NCBI RefSeq assembly: GCF_902813185.1
Contig: NZ_LR778301.1
Location: 3,948,001 to 4,012,000 of the forward strand
Length of the DNA: 64,000 nt
Source: Denitratisoma oestradiolicum
Lineage (GTDB): Bacteria; Pseudomonadota; Gammaproteobacteria; Burkholderiales; Rhodocyclaceae
Reading direction: 5' to 3'
The notes under the pieces were generated by a model. That model was given only the letters and a program-made list of their open reading frames with translations, was not told the DNA's origin and did no database searches. Numbering within the stretch: position 1 is the first letter of the stretch; the number at the start of each line of letters is the position of its first letter. Both the position numbers and the translations under genes were made by a program. Of the stretch, positions 1 to 8,285 are shown in pieces.

Positions 1-968
1 CCGCAGTTCATCAAAAAGCTGGCCTGGCTGGTGTAGCCCAGAACATCCAGGCCGGCGCCGTGGCCGGCCTCGGCGATGGCGGTGAAATCCACATGGCTGG
101 TGATGTCCGACAGGCCCGGCCACCAGTAGGGATCGTCGTGGCTGCGGTGACGGTAGTGGCAGCGCACCGTGCCCCCATCCCGCTGGGGATGGTAGAGCTC
201 GTGGCCGGGCAGGCCGTAGTCGATCAGCAGCAGGGCACCCCGCACCAGGCGATGGCCCCATTCGGCAGTCCAGGCCCGGGCCGCCAGGCTCAATTCGTTC
301 CGGTAGGGGGCTGTCACCGGCAGGTCCGCAGCGGCTTCACGGAGAACGGCGTCGGCCGGGCGCGATGCATCGATGAATCGCCCCTCGGCATCCATGGCGA
401 CGCCCCGTTCCAGGAGCCCACCCTCGCTCCATTCCAGGGCATGGACCGGCATGGCGTCCAGCACCTCGTTGCCCACCACGCAACCGGAAAATCCCTCCGG
501 CAGGGCATCGAGCCATGTCACCCGCTCCAGCAGATGGGGCGCCTCGGCGGCCAGGGTCTCCTGCTGGCGCGCCCGCAGCTCCCCCGACAGCTCCAGGATC
601 AGATAGCGCTCCGGGGGCTGCCCCATGCGCTCCAGGGCCAGCAGCAGATCCGCCGCCAGCCGGCCGCTGCCGGCGCCCGCCTCCAGCACCACCGGCGCCG
701 AAGCCGCCAGCACCTGGGCCACCTGGACCGCCAGGGCCTGGCCGAAGAGGGGCGTCAGCTCCGGGGCAGTGACGAAATCGCCAGCCTCGCCGAACTTGCG
801 GGAACCCCCGGCGTAATAACCCAGGCCCGGCGCATAGAGAGCCAGTTCCATGTAGCGAGCGAAGGATATCCAGCCGCCGGCGGCCTGGATTTCGCGGGCG
901 ATCAATTCGACCAGGGCGCGACTGGCGTCCTGGGCATCGGCGGAGGGTTCGGGGAGTTGGGTGCGCAT
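1..968 (-). CDS. MidA-family SAM-dependent methyltransferase, 3' end cut by window
   Basis: The reverse strand reads open from an ATG at 968 to the window edge, giving about 322 residues without a stop. The translation has the family hallmarks: GDFVTAPE near residues 63-70 and a glycine-rich SAM-binding motif EAGAGSG near 96-102. Later segments such as VGNEVLDAMP and LLIDYG are also typical of the MidA/NDUFAF7 group, whose mitochondrial member methylates an arginine of complex I; the bacterial target is not established. The gene is divergent from tcdA, with about 59 bp between the two starts. The C-terminus lies outside the window. The long plus-strand ORF over this region is a codon-bias shadow. 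Confidence 0.85.
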   Translation of the reverse strand, partial: MRTQLPEPSADAQDASRALVELIAREIQAAGGWISFARYMELALYAPGLGYYAGGSRKFGEAGDFVTAPELTPLFGQALAVQVAQVLAASAPVVLEAGAGSGRLAADLLLALERMGQPPERYLILELSGELRARQQETLAAEAPHLLERVTWLDALPEGFSGCVVGNEVLDAMPVHALEWSEGGLLERGVAMDAEGRFIDASRPADAVLREAAADLPVTAPYRNELSLAARAWTAEWGHRLVRGALLLIDYGLPGHELYHPQRDGGTVRCHYRHRSHDDPYWWPGLSDITSHVDFTAIAEAGHGAGLDVLGYTSQASFLMNC

Positions 969-1027
969 AGGGGCGGCATTGTAAGATGCGCGGCCTCCCC
1001 GCTCAAAAGCGCCACGGCAGAATCCCC

Positions 1028-1816
1028 ATGAACCCAGCCTTCGATCTGAAGCGCCGTTTCGGCGGCGTAGACCGGCTCTACGGCCCCGGCACCTTGCGAC
1101 GCCTGGCCGGTAGCCATGTCTGCGTGGTCGGCATCGGTGGCGTCGGCTCCTGGGCGGCGGAAGCGCTGGCCCGCTCCGGCGTGGGCCGGCTGACCCTGGT
1201 CGACCTGGACCACGTCGCCGAGTCCAACGTGAATCGCCAGATCCACGCCCTGGAAGACAGCCTGGGTCAGGCCAAGGTGCAGGCCATGGCGCAGCGCATC
1301 GCCGGCATCAACCCCGCCTGCCTGGTGCTCACCCTGGAGGAATTCATCAGCCCGGAGAACGTGGCGGAACTGTTGCCGGCCTGCGACGGCGTGGTGGATG
1401 CCATCGACCAGGTGCGCGCCAAGGCGGCCCTGATCGCCCACTGCCGCCGTCTGGGCCTGCCGGTGGTCACCACCGGCGGCGCGGGCGGGCGCAGCGATCC
1501 GACCCGGCTCAAGGTGGATGACCTGTCCCGCACCACCCAGGATGCCCTGGCCTCCAAGGTGCGTGCCCGGCTGCGCAAGGAATACGGATTCCCCCGGGAC
1601 CCGAAGAAGAAGTTCGGCGTCGATTGCATCTATTCCGACGAGCCGATCCAGCGCCCCCAGGCCGCCGCCTGCGATGTGGACGAGGGGCAGGCCCACGGCG
1701 CCACCGACCTGGCCCTGCACGGCCTCAACTGCGCCGGCTACGGCTCCTCGGTCTGCGTCACCGCCCCCTTCGGCTTCGCCGCCGCAGCCCGCATCCTGGG
1801 GCGGCTGCTGGCCTGA
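1028..1816 (+). CDS. tcdA: tRNA threonylcarbamoyladenosine dehydratase TcdA
   Basis: The 262-residue protein is an E1-like ATP-dependent enzyme that converts t6A at position 37 of ANN-decoding tRNAs into its cyclic form. It shows the adenylation-type nucleotide site GIGGVG at residues 35-40, followed by LVDLDHV and SNVNRQIHA, which are characteristic of the TcdA/CsdL (YgdL) group. I chose the ATG at 1028 because homologous N-termini begin close to the FGGVDRLYG segment; an in-frame codon at 986 would add 14 residues that look like untranslated leader. The family assignment is strong. Confidence 0.9.
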   Translation: MNPAFDLKRRFGGVDRLYGPGTLRRLAGSHVCVVGIGGVGSWAAEALARSGVGRLTLVDLDHVAESNVNRQIHALEDSLGQAKVQAMAQRIAGINPACLVLTLEEFISPENVAELLPACDGVVDAIDQVRAKAALIAHCRRLGLPVVTTGGAGGRSDPTRLKVDDLSRTTQDALASKVRARLRKEYGFPRDPKKKFGVDCIYSDEPIQRPQAAACDVDEGQAHGATDLALHGLNCAGYGSSVCVTAPFGFAAAARILGRLLA

Positions 1817-1954
1817 GCCAGGCGACTGCCCTGCCGCCCTTGTTCACACTGCGCTGGACTCTTTCCTGATAGCTCGCCTGATGAGCCTCACCGCGAGTAC
1901 ACTGGCGATGCCATATGGGAATCGCACCGTCACGTGCGAAAGGGAGCCACAAGA

Positions 1955-2179
1955 ATGAACAGCAAGCAACTGCCGACCCTCGCCGTCGATAATCGGGAAT
2001 CGACCTTGGACACCATTTTGCCAGCGCCGGCAAAATGGTCGGGGTCGTCAAAGGGATTTCCCGAATGGTCGGCGAATATCGCTCCCCCAACAGGAGAGGA
2101 AAACAATAGCCTCTCGATTTCGAGAGTTTTAATTCCCTCGAAATCGTGGGAATTGGTAGCTTGGGAATGCCACCTATGA
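1955..2179 (+). CDS. small unrecognised ORF leading the XRE-PIN cassette
   Basis: This 74-residue ORF begins at an ATG with AGGGAG about eight bases upstream. Its TGA stop overlaps the ATG of the next gene as ATGA, the same arrangement seen between the next two genes, which is the main reason to think it is translated. It has no domain I recognise and no membrane segment. Two palindromic regions (2012-2039 and 2111-2145) lie inside it, so it could instead be a regulatory leader or an eroded gene. About 138 bp upstream, back to tcdA, shows no other gene. Base composition is lower in GC than the flanking core genes. Confidence 0.4.
   Translation: MNSKQLPTLAVDNRESTLDTILPAPAKWSGSSKGFPEWSANIAPPTGEENNSLSISRVLIPSKSWELVAWECHL
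2012..2039. repeat. perfect 11-bp inverted repeat (hairpin)
   Basis: ACCATTTTGCC at 2012-2022 is exactly complementary to GGCAAAATGGT at 2029-2039, with a six-base loop. There is no following T-run, so it is not an obvious intrinsic terminator. Its place inside the leader ORF of a toxin-antitoxin-like cassette suggests an operator or an RNA structure controlling translation. Confidence 0.7.
2111..2145. promoter_or_regulatory. nested palindromes upstream of the XRE gene, putative operator
   Basis: CTCTCGA (2111-2117) pairs with TCGAGAG (2120-2126) across two bases. In addition GATTTCGAG (2116-2124) is the exact inverse of CTCGAAATC (2137-2145), so the same half-site occurs three times in alternating orientation. 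The array ends 30 bp before the XRE-family start at 2176. XRE antitoxins usually repress their own operon by binding such palindromes, so autoregulation is inferred here. Confidence 0.5.
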
Positions 2180-3348
2180 AACATGATTCTGTTATCGGCG
2201 TTGAACCGGAGATTCTTCGTTGGGCCAGGAAATCGGTCGGGCTGACCGTTCTCGATGTTGCCGACATGCTCAAGCGGCAGCCCGAAGAGATCGAGGCATG
2301 GGAGGACGGCAGGAGAGCACCGACCTACCCGCAACTGGAAAAGTTGGCTTATCAAATATACAAGCGCCCGCTGGCGATATTTTTTCTGCCCTCGCCCCCG
2401 GAAGAAACTCTGCCGCAACGGGAGTTCCGCACCTTGCCTGACGCGGACATGCAAACTCTGGCACGAGACACCTACCTGCACATCCGCCGCGCCCACGCCT
2501 ACCAGATCGGATTGCAGGAGTTGTTCGACGGTCGCAACCCCGCCGAGCGCCATATCTGGAACACCATCACGCTTTCGTTATCACAAGACGTTACGTCGCA
2601 AGCCGTGGTCATTCGCAATTATCTGGGCATCTCACTTGATCAGCAGACAGCCTGGAAAAGCGACGAGCAGGCGCTGAAAGAGTGGCGCAAAACGATTGAG
2701 GGGTGCGGCGTCTTCATCTTCAAGGCTGCTTTCAAGCAGAAGGACATCTCCGGCTTCTGCCTGATGGACGAGCATTTGCCGGTCATCTATCTGAACAACA
2801 GCACTACCAAGACCCGCCAGATATTCAGCTTGCTGCACGAACTCGCGCATCTGTTGTTGAGCATGAACGGTTTGAGCAAGTTCGATACGAGCTATATCGA
2901 TCAATTGCCCAAGAGGGAAAAAGAGATTGAACGCTTCTGCAACGCCATCGCCGCCGAAGTACTGATTCCGGGAATGGACTTTGCCACCCAAGCAAAGCAA
3001 TTTCCAGCCGACGTGGAAAACGCAAACGAAGCGCACTTCTCAAACCTCGCTGATAGGTATGGCGTCAGTCGGGAGGCAATCCTGCGGCGTTTTCTCGATC
3101 TGGGGCGAGTCAGCAGGACTTTCTATGAGAGCAAGGCAAAGTTCTGGGCCACACAGAAGCAGCAGGGCGGTGGGGGCAACTGGTATCTCAACCAGGGGGC
3201 GTACATCAGCGACCGTTTTGCCAGGGAGGTCGTCAGTCGACATTACCGGCACCAGATCAGTCTGGAGCATGCCGCCGACCTTCTGGGTATCAAGCCCAAA
3301 AGCTATGCCGGATTCGAGGAGCGCGTCCTGCAAGGGGCCGAAGCATGA
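2176..3348 (+). CDS. XRE-family regulator with ImmA/IrrE metallopeptidase domain (putative antitoxin)
   Basis: The 390-residue protein has an N-terminal helix-turn-helix of the XRE type (about residues 13-65, with an AWEDGRRAPTYPQLEKLA segment). A C-terminal ImmA/IrrE (COG2856) domain carries the zinc motif HELAH at 221-225 and a downstream AAEVLIPG that supplies the third ligand. Such proteins are repressors or antitoxins that act by DNA binding and proteolysis. The ATG at 2176 was chosen over the in-frame GTG at 2146 because it overlaps the preceding stop as ATGA. The stop overlaps the PIN-like gene the same way, so the pair is translationally coupled. Confidence 0.88.
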   Translation: MKHDSVIGVEPEILRWARKSVGLTVLDVADMLKRQPEEIEAWEDGRRAPTYPQLEKLAYQIYKRPLAIFFLPSPPEETLPQREFRTLPDADMQTLARDTYLHIRRAHAYQIGLQELFDGRNPAERHIWNTITLSLSQDVTSQAVVIRNYLGISLDQQTAWKSDEQALKEWRKTIEGCGVFIFKAAFKQKDISGFCLMDEHLPVIYLNNSTTKTRQIFSLLHELAHLLLSMNGLSKFDTSYIDQLPKREKEIERFCNAIAAEVLIPGMDFATQAKQFPADVENANEAHFSNLADRYGVSREAILRRFLDLGRVSRTFYESKAKFWATQKQQGGGGNWYLNQGAYISDRFAREVVSRHYRHQISLEHAADLLGIKPKSYAGFEERVLQGAEA

Positions 3349-3842
3349 ACTATGTCTTCGATACCAGTTCTATTCGTTCCCTCCAGCACTTTTATCCGCG
3401 CGTGTTCAAGAGTATCTGGGATGGTCTGGATGGGCTCGTCGCAAAGAGTGAGCTGATTTCCACACGCGAGGTATTCAACGAAATCGAAAGACAGGACGTC
3501 AGCGACGAAGTCCTGGCATGGACAAAGAATCACAAGGCCATGTTCTCCACACCGACCGGGGCTGAACTCCTGTTCGTGGCCGAGATATTCAGGATCAGGC
3601 ACTTTCAGGGCTTGATCGGCGCACAACAACGGTTGAAGGGAACGCCCGTTGCCGACCCCTTCGTGATCGCCTGCGCCAAAGTCAACCAGGCAACGGTGGT
3701 GACGGAAGAAGGATGGCAACGCGGGGGCAAGTCGCTTGTGCTCAAGCCCAACGCGGCCAAGATTCCCAATGTCTGTGCTCACTTCAAGATTCCCTGCATT
3801 GATCTGGAAGAGTTCATGCACCAGCAAGGATGGACGTTCTGA
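3345..3842 (+). CDS. DUF4411 PIN-like domain protein (putative ribonuclease toxin)
   Basis: The 165-residue protein starts with the PIN-type acidic motif VFDTSSI (Asp6). It continues with a conserved glutamate in REVFNEIER and a third acidic site in DPFVIACAKV, then VTEEGW. This matches the DUF4411 family of the PIN clan, whose better-known members are toxin RNases. Its ATG overlaps the stop of the XRE/ImmA-IrrE gene (ATGA), the usual antitoxin-then-toxin order. The RNA target is unknown. All acidic positions I can identify are intact, so the protein is probably functional. Confidence 0.82.
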   Translation: MNYVFDTSSIRSLQHFYPRVFKSIWDGLDGLVAKSELISTREVFNEIERQDVSDEVLAWTKNHKAMFSTPTGAELLFVAEIFRIRHFQGLIGAQQRLKGTPVADPFVIACAKVNQATVVTEEGWQRGGKSLVLKPNAAKIPNVCAHFKIPCIDLEEFMHQQGWTF

Positions 3843-3857
3843 TGGCAGGCCGGCAAG

Positions 3858-4074
3858 AACTCAATCACCTGGATCAGCAAGGAAAGCCGGCCGAAACTAG
3901 AGCCGCACATCGAAGACCTGCAGAACCTACCACGCGAGGCACAGCATTACCGAGGCCGACCTTTTTGACAACCGCCTCATCTTTGGCAACAAGCCGTGGC
4001 GCTACCTGCTGATTCCCCACGGCAGGACCATGGAAAACATCACACTTGAGGGACTGGCGGCGCGGTTCGCCTGA
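3858..4074 (+). pseudogene. frameshifted C-terminal remnant of a restriction/helicase-like protein
   Basis: Two reading frames together encode one plausible protein end. One frame gives NSITWISKESRPKLEPHIED from 3858. A second frame, offset by one base, takes over near 3940 with HSITEADLFDNRLIFGNKPW and ends in GLAARFA with TGA at 4072-4074. Neither frame has a start codon or upstream partner. The sequence resembles the C-terminus of type III restriction or DEAD/DEAH helicase proteins, but I cannot name the family securely. It follows the PIN gene directly, so the cassette probably sat in a defence locus that has decayed. Confidence 0.5.
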
Positions 4075-4157
4075 AGGCGGAGGGTTATCCGCGATTCCTG
4101 GTCCGGGAATCAGGGCAAGTCCCGGGGAGCCGGTCCGGGCAGGTATACTTTCCCGCC

Positions 4158-4913
4158 ATGAATCCTCTCCCCGAATCCACCCCCGTCGTGCTGGTGACCG
4201 GTGCCGCCCGTCGGGTGGGCGCCGCGATTTCCCGTGAGCTTCACGGTACCGGGGCACGGCTGGTCTTGCATTACCGACGCTCGGCGGACGAGGCCCTGGC
4301 CCTGGCGGGTGAGCTGAACCAGTTGCGTCCCAATTCCGCCTGCACCGTGCAGGCCGACCTTTGCGACGTGCCGGCCCTGGAGCGGGTGGTGGCGGAGACG
4401 GTGGCCCGCTACGGCCGGCTCGACGGCCTGGTGAACAACGCCTCCAGTTTTTTCCCGACGCCGATGGGCAGCATTGATCAGGAGAACTGGCACGAACTGA
4501 TGGGCAGCAATCTGCAAGGCCCCCTGTTCCTGGCCCAGGCGGCGGCGCCCCATCTGCGCGCCACGGGGGGCGCCATCGTCAATATCACCGACATCCACGC
4601 CGAGCGGCCCCTCAAGGGCTATCCGCTCTATAGCGCCTCCAAGGCCGGTCTGCTGGGCCTGACCCGGGCCCTGGCCATCGAACTGGCGCCCCGGGTGCGG
4701 GTCAATGCCGTGGCACCGGGGGCCATCGCTTGGCCCGAGAGTGGCGATGACTTCCCGCCCGAGGAGCGGGAGGCCATCATTGCCCACACTCTGCTCCAGC
4801 GCATCGGCAGTCCCGCCGACATTGCGCGTACCGTTCGTTTCCTGCTGTTCGACGCCCCCTACATCACCGGCCAGGTGATCAATGTGGATGGCGGCCGCAC
4901 GGCCCAGCTCTGA
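4158..4913 (+). CDS. pteridine reductase (PTR1/FolM-like short-chain dehydrogenase)
   Basis: The 251-residue protein is a short-chain dehydrogenase that probably reduces dihydrobiopterin or dihydrofolate with NADPH. The cofactor motif is TGAARRVG at 14-21. The active site reads DIHAERPL followed by Tyr158-x3-Lys162, where an Asp replaces the usual Ser as in the PTR1/FolM group. NNASSFFPTP and the C-terminal NVDGGRTAQL are also typical. A TATACT sequence ends only eight bases before the ATG, so transcription may start close to the start codon; no strong ribosome site is visible. Confidence 0.85.
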   Translation: MNPLPESTPVVLVTGAARRVGAAISRELHGTGARLVLHYRRSADEALALAGELNQLRPNSACTVQADLCDVPALERVVAETVARYGRLDGLVNNASSFFPTPMGSIDQENWHELMGSNLQGPLFLAQAAAPHLRATGGAIVNITDIHAERPLKGYPLYSASKAGLLGLTRALAIELAPRVRVNAVAPGAIAWPESGDDFPPEEREAIIAHTLLQRIGSPADIARTVRFLLFDAPYITGQVINVDGGRTAQL

Positions 4914-4970
4914 CGCGTATGGAAGCCAATTTTCCGCTCCGGTCCATGAGATACGCGAAAGGCAGGAAGG

Positions 4971-5030
4971 CCCACCCCCTCCCGGCCTCCCCCTCTCCGG
5001 GGGAGGTGACGATGATGGCTCGCTACGCTC
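4971..5030. repeat. GC-rich palindromic intergenic repeat
   Basis: This stretch between the pteridine reductase and ttcA begins with C-runs and contains CTCCCCC and GGGGGAG arms around TCTC, near 4988-5006. It ends with GTGACG and a GCTCGCTACGCTCGG segment. The C-run/palindrome/GTGAC pattern recurs at 12742-12955 and 17562-17668, so it belongs to a dispersed repeat family. It may act as a terminator for the upstream gene. Confidence 0.55.
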
Positions 5031-5078
5031 GGCTATTTGACTTGCCGTTTCAATTCGCTGTTTCACGTTAATAACTCC

Positions 5079-5972
5079 ATGTCACTCACTGCAAAACAGG
5101 CCGAGAAGGCTAATTTCGAATCCAACAAGCTGGCCAAGCGGTTACGCCGGGAAGTAGGGCAGGCCATTGCCGACTTCAACATGATCGAGGACGGCGACAA
5201 AGTGATGGTCTGCCTGTCCGGCGGCAAGGACTCCTTCGGCCTCTTGGACATCCTGCTGTTCCTGCGGGAGAAGGCGCCGATCCATTTCGACGTGGTGGCG
5301 GTAAACCTGGACCAGAAGCAGCCGGGCTTCCCCGAGCATGTGCTGCCGGATTACCTGAAGGATCTGGGTATTCCCTTCCATATCGAGGAGGAGGACACCT
5401 ATTCCATCGTCAAGCGGGTGATCCCCGAGGGCAAGACCACCTGTTCCCTCTGCTCTCGCCTGCGGCGGGGCATCCTCTACCGGGTCGCCGACGAGCTGGG
5501 GGCCACCAAGATCGCCCTGGGCCATCATCGGGACGATATCCTGGCGACGCTGTTCCTCAACATGTTCTTCGGCGGCAAGCTGAAGTCCATGCCGCCGAAG
5601 CTGGTCTCCGACGACGGCCGCCACATGGTGATCCGCCCCCTGGCCTATTGCCGTGAGAAGGATCTGGAGAAGTGGGCGGAAGTGCGCCAGTTCCCCATCA
5701 TTCCCTGCAATCTCTGCGGCTCCCAGCCCAATCTCCAGCGCCAGCAGGTGAAGCAGATGCTGCTGGACTGGGAGAAGCGCTTCCCCGGCCGCATCGAGAC
5801 CATGTTCCGCAGTCTGGCCCATGTGGTGCCCTCCCACCTGATGGACCGGGAGTTGTTCGATTTCCCCAACCTGAAGGTCAGCGGCGTGCCCGATCCCGAC
5901 GGCGACCATGCCTTCGACCCCGAGACCTTTTCCGACAATTCCGTGATTCCGCTGATTCCGGCGGATGAGTAA
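5079..5972 (+). CDS. ttcA: tRNA 2-thiocytidine(32) biosynthesis protein TtcA
   Basis: The 297-residue enzyme adds sulphur to C32 of certain tRNAs, using ATP and a [4Fe-4S] cluster. The PP-loop SGGKDS is at residues 47-52. The CxxC pairs are C122/C125 (TCSLCSRL) and C210/C213 (PCNLCGSQ). I chose the ATG at 5079 ([10 protein letters not shown]) because the upstream in-frame codons from 5037 fall in untranslated sequence. The length matches the family. The SUF cluster about 16 kb downstream could supply its cluster. Confidence 0.93.
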   Translation: MSLTAKQAEKANFESNKLAKRLRREVGQAIADFNMIEDGDKVMVCLSGGKDSFGLLDILLFLREKAPIHFDVVAVNLDQKQPGFPEHVLPDYLKDLGIPFHIEEEDTYSIVKRVIPEGKTTCSLCSRLRRGILYRVADELGATKIALGHHRDDILATLFLNMFFGGKLKSMPPKLVSDDGRHMVIRPLAYCREKDLEKWAEVRQFPIIPCNLCGSQPNLQRQQVKQMLLDWEKRFPGRIETMFRSLAHVVPSHLMDRELFDFPNLKVSGVPDPDGDHAFDPETFSDNSVIPLIPADE

Positions 5973-5990
5973 TTTCCTGACGAGCCTGCC

Positions 5991-7193
5991 ATGACCCTCA
6001 CTCTCGACAGCATCCAGTCCTTCCACGCCCCCCGCCGCGTCCTGATGGGGCCGGGGCCTTCCGACATGCATCCCCGGGTGCTGACCGCCCTGGGCCAGCC
6101 GGTGATCGGCCATCTGGACCCGGCCTTCGCCGGCATGATGGAAGAGCTCAAGCTGCTGCTGCGCTACGCCTTCCAGACCGAGAACGCCCTCACCTTCCCG
6201 GTCTCCGGCCCCGGCTCGGTGGGCATGGAGACCTGCTTCGTGAATCTGGTGGAGCCCGGCGACAAGGTCATCGTCTGTCGCAACGGCGTGTTCGGTGGGC
6301 GCATGATCGAGAACGTGGAGCGCTGCGGCGGCGTGGCGGTGGTGGTGGAAGACGCCTGGGGCGAGGCGGTGGACCCGCAGAAGCTGGAGGATGCCCTGAA
6401 GGCCCATCCCGACGCCAAGGTGGTGGCCTTCGTCCAGGCCGAGACCTCCACCGGCGCCCTGTCCGATGCCCAGACCCTGATCGAGATCGCCCATCGCCAT
6501 GGCTGCCTGAGCATCGTGGATGCCGTCACCTCCCTGGGGGGCAATCCCCTGCGGGTGGATGCCTGGGGCGCGGATGCGGTGTATTCCGGCAGCCAGAAAT
6601 GCCTCTCCTGCACCCCGGGCCTGTCGCCGGTGACTTTCGGCGAACGGGCCCTGGAGCGGCTGAAGAACCGCAAGCAAAAGGTGCAAAGCTGGTTCATGGA
6701 CCTGAACCTGGTGCTGGGTTACTGGGACGCGGCCAAGCGCACCTACCACCACACCGCGCCGATCAACAGCCTCTATGCCCTCCACGAGTCCCTGCTGATG
6801 CTGAAGGAGGAAGGCCTGGAACAGGCCTGGGCCCGCCATCAGCGCCATCACCTGGCCCTCCGAGCCGGCCTGGAGGCCCTGGGCCTGGGCTTCGTGGTAA
6901 AGGAGGAAGCGCGCCTGCCCCAGCTCAATGCGGTCCATGTGCCGGCAGGCATCGATGAGGCCCTGGTGCGCCGGCGCCTGCTGGAACAGTTCAATCTGGA
7001 AATCGGCGCCGGTCTGGGTCCCCTGGCCGGCAAGATCTGGCGCTTCGGCCTGATGGGCCATTCCTGCCGGGAAGAAAACGTGCTGCTGTGCCTCGACGCC
7101 CTGGCCCGCACCCTGGCCGAACAGGGCCATCCGGCGGATGGCGCAAAATCGCTCCAGGCGGCCCGGGCCGCCTATGCAGTGCCAAACGCATAG
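5991..7193 (+). CDS. class V PLP-dependent aminotransferase (alanine/serine-glyoxylate type)
   Basis: The 400-residue protein belongs to the class V aminotransferases. N-terminal LMGPGPSDMHPRVL and SGPGSVGMET are characteristic of the alanine-glyoxylate/serine-glyoxylate group. The likely PLP lysine is Lys203 in SGSQKCL, and QAETSTGA is also conserved. The usual reaction converts glyoxylate to glycine with alanine or serine as donor, but the true substrate cannot be read from sequence. It lies 18 bp after ttcA, and the cyclase-FHA gene follows within 10 bp, so the three may share a transcript. Confidence 0.85.
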   Translation: MTLTLDSIQSFHAPRRVLMGPGPSDMHPRVLTALGQPVIGHLDPAFAGMMEELKLLLRYAFQTENALTFPVSGPGSVGMETCFVNLVEPGDKVIVCRNGVFGGRMIENVERCGGVAVVVEDAWGEAVDPQKLEDALKAHPDAKVVAFVQAETSTGALSDAQTLIEIAHRHGCLSIVDAVTSLGGNPLRVDAWGADAVYSGSQKCLSCTPGLSPVTFGERALERLKNRKQKVQSWFMDLNLVLGYWDAAKRTYHHTAPINSLYALHESLLMLKEEGLEQAWARHQRHHLALRAGLEALGLGFVVKEEARLPQLNAVHVPAGIDEALVRRRLLEQFNLEIGAGLGPLAGKIWRFGLMGHSCREENVLLCLDALARTLAEQGHPADGAKSLQAARAAYAVPNA

Positions 7194-7202
7194 GGCGCCC
7201 CC

Positions 7203-8099
7203 TTGAATCTCCAGCGCCGGGAGCTCTGTATTCTGGTCGTCGAGGTTGCCGGCAGTTCACTGCTGTACGAAAAACTCGGGGATGCCCTGGCCCGGCGAGC
7301 CGTCGAACACTGCCTGCAAGGGGCGGCCCAGGCGGCCCTGCGCCATGGCGGACGGGTGCTGAAGACCCTGGGTCACGAATCCCTGCTTTCCTTTGATACG
7401 GCCGAGCAGGGAATCCAGGCAGCCTGCGCCATGCAGCAACAGGTGGCAGGGCTGGCGCCGACTTCCGGTGTCCGCCCGGGAATACGCATCGGCCTGCATT
7501 ACGGAGGAGTACTGGAGGAAGGGGGCGAACTCTTCGGCGACGGGGTGAATACAGCGGCCCGGCTGGCCGAACTGGCCCAGGCCCATCAGATCATCGCCAG
7601 TGCCGACGCCCTGGTGGCACTGTCCCAGGCCGACCGGGACCGGGCCGGCCACCTGAAACCGGTAGTGCTGAAGGGCAAACGGGAGCCGATGGTGGTGGCC
7701 GAAGTCGCCTGGCAGGAAGATGAAACATCGGATTTGCCGTCAGACTCCGTTTTCCCCACCGAAACCCAGGGCCTGCGGCTACGCCTGCGCCACGGAGGCA
7801 GGCAGAATCTCTTTATCGATGCCCGGCGGCCCGCCCTGAGCCTGGGCCGGGGTAGTGGCAATGATCTGGTGATCCGGGACACCCGTGCGTCGCGCACCCA
7901 TGCCCATATCGAATTCCGCAGCACCTGCTTTGTGCTGACGGACCAGAGCAGCAACGGCACCTACGTGGCCCCCGAGGGCCAGGCCAGTTTCCTGGTGAAG
8001 CGGGAGGAAGCCATCCTGCGGGGCCGGGGCCGGCTCAGTTTCGGCCACCCCTGGGCCGAGGGGCAATCCGAGTTTGTGGACTATCTGCTGCTGGACTGA
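7203..8099 (+). CDS. nucleotide-cyclase-like domain fused to FHA domain, altered metal site
   Basis: The 298-residue protein starts at a TTG nine bases after the previous stop. Residues about 5-165 form a class III cyclase fold with the diagnostic FGDGVNTAARL at 111-121. However, the first metal-binding Asp is Glu14 (VVEVAGSS), and the second, normally in a GD pair, is replaced by His58 (TLGHES). Residues about 205-290 are an FHA domain with LGRGSGNDLVI, RTHAHIEF and SSNGTYV, which binds phosphothreonine peptides. The intact FHA with a degenerate catalytic site suggests a sensor or scaffold rather than a cyclase; this is inference. Confidence 0.8.
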   Translation: MNLQRRELCILVVEVAGSSLLYEKLGDALARRAVEHCLQGAAQAALRHGGRVLKTLGHESLLSFDTAEQGIQAACAMQQQVAGLAPTSGVRPGIRIGLHYGGVLEEGGELFGDGVNTAARLAELAQAHQIIASADALVALSQADRDRAGHLKPVVLKGKREPMVVAEVAWQEDETSDLPSDSVFPTETQGLRLRLRHGGRQNLFIDARRPALSLGRGSGNDLVIRDTRASRTHAHIEFRSTCFVLTDQSSNGTYVAPEGQASFLVKREEAILRGRGRLSFGHPWAEGQSEFVDYLLLD

Positions 8100-8257
8100 G
8101 CAGCCGGTGGTCCCGGTGGCGCGCCACCGCTGATCTTGCCGTGGCCCAGGAGGGACCAAAGAATACCCAGCAGGCTGGTGATGACGATGAAGGCGACTAT
8201 CGTCAGAAAGCGGCCGCCCCCCGGTTCCCGGACGGGTTGCTTGTTCCGTTCTTCCAT
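8081..8257 (-). CDS. small single-pass membrane protein, unknown function
   Basis: This 58-residue ORF begins at an ATG at 8257 (MEERNKQPVREPGGG). It has one strong hydrophobic helix (FLTIVAFIVITSLLGILWSLL) and a Pro/Ser-rich tail. Its 3' end overlaps the convergent cyclase-FHA gene by 19 bp. The longer ORF starting at 8422 is rejected because its N-terminal part is arginine/proline-rich frame noise. No family is recognised. The clean topology and positive-inside N-terminus support a real gene. Confidence 0.5.
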   Translation of the reverse strand: MEERNKQPVREPGGGRFLTIVAFIVITSLLGILWSLLGHGKISGGAPPGPPAAQSSSR

Positions 8258-8285
8258 AATGGCGGCCGTGTGTTGGTGAATGGGA

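Noticed and set aside
60..1031. A 323-residue plus-strand ORF at the window start
   Set aside because: It lies opposite the MidA-family gene and has only antisense-like composition.
5142..7130. A 662-residue minus-strand ORF opposite ttcA and the aminotransferase
   Set aside because: It is His/Gln/Gly-rich frame noise with no domain, typical of the antisense frame of GC-rich genes.
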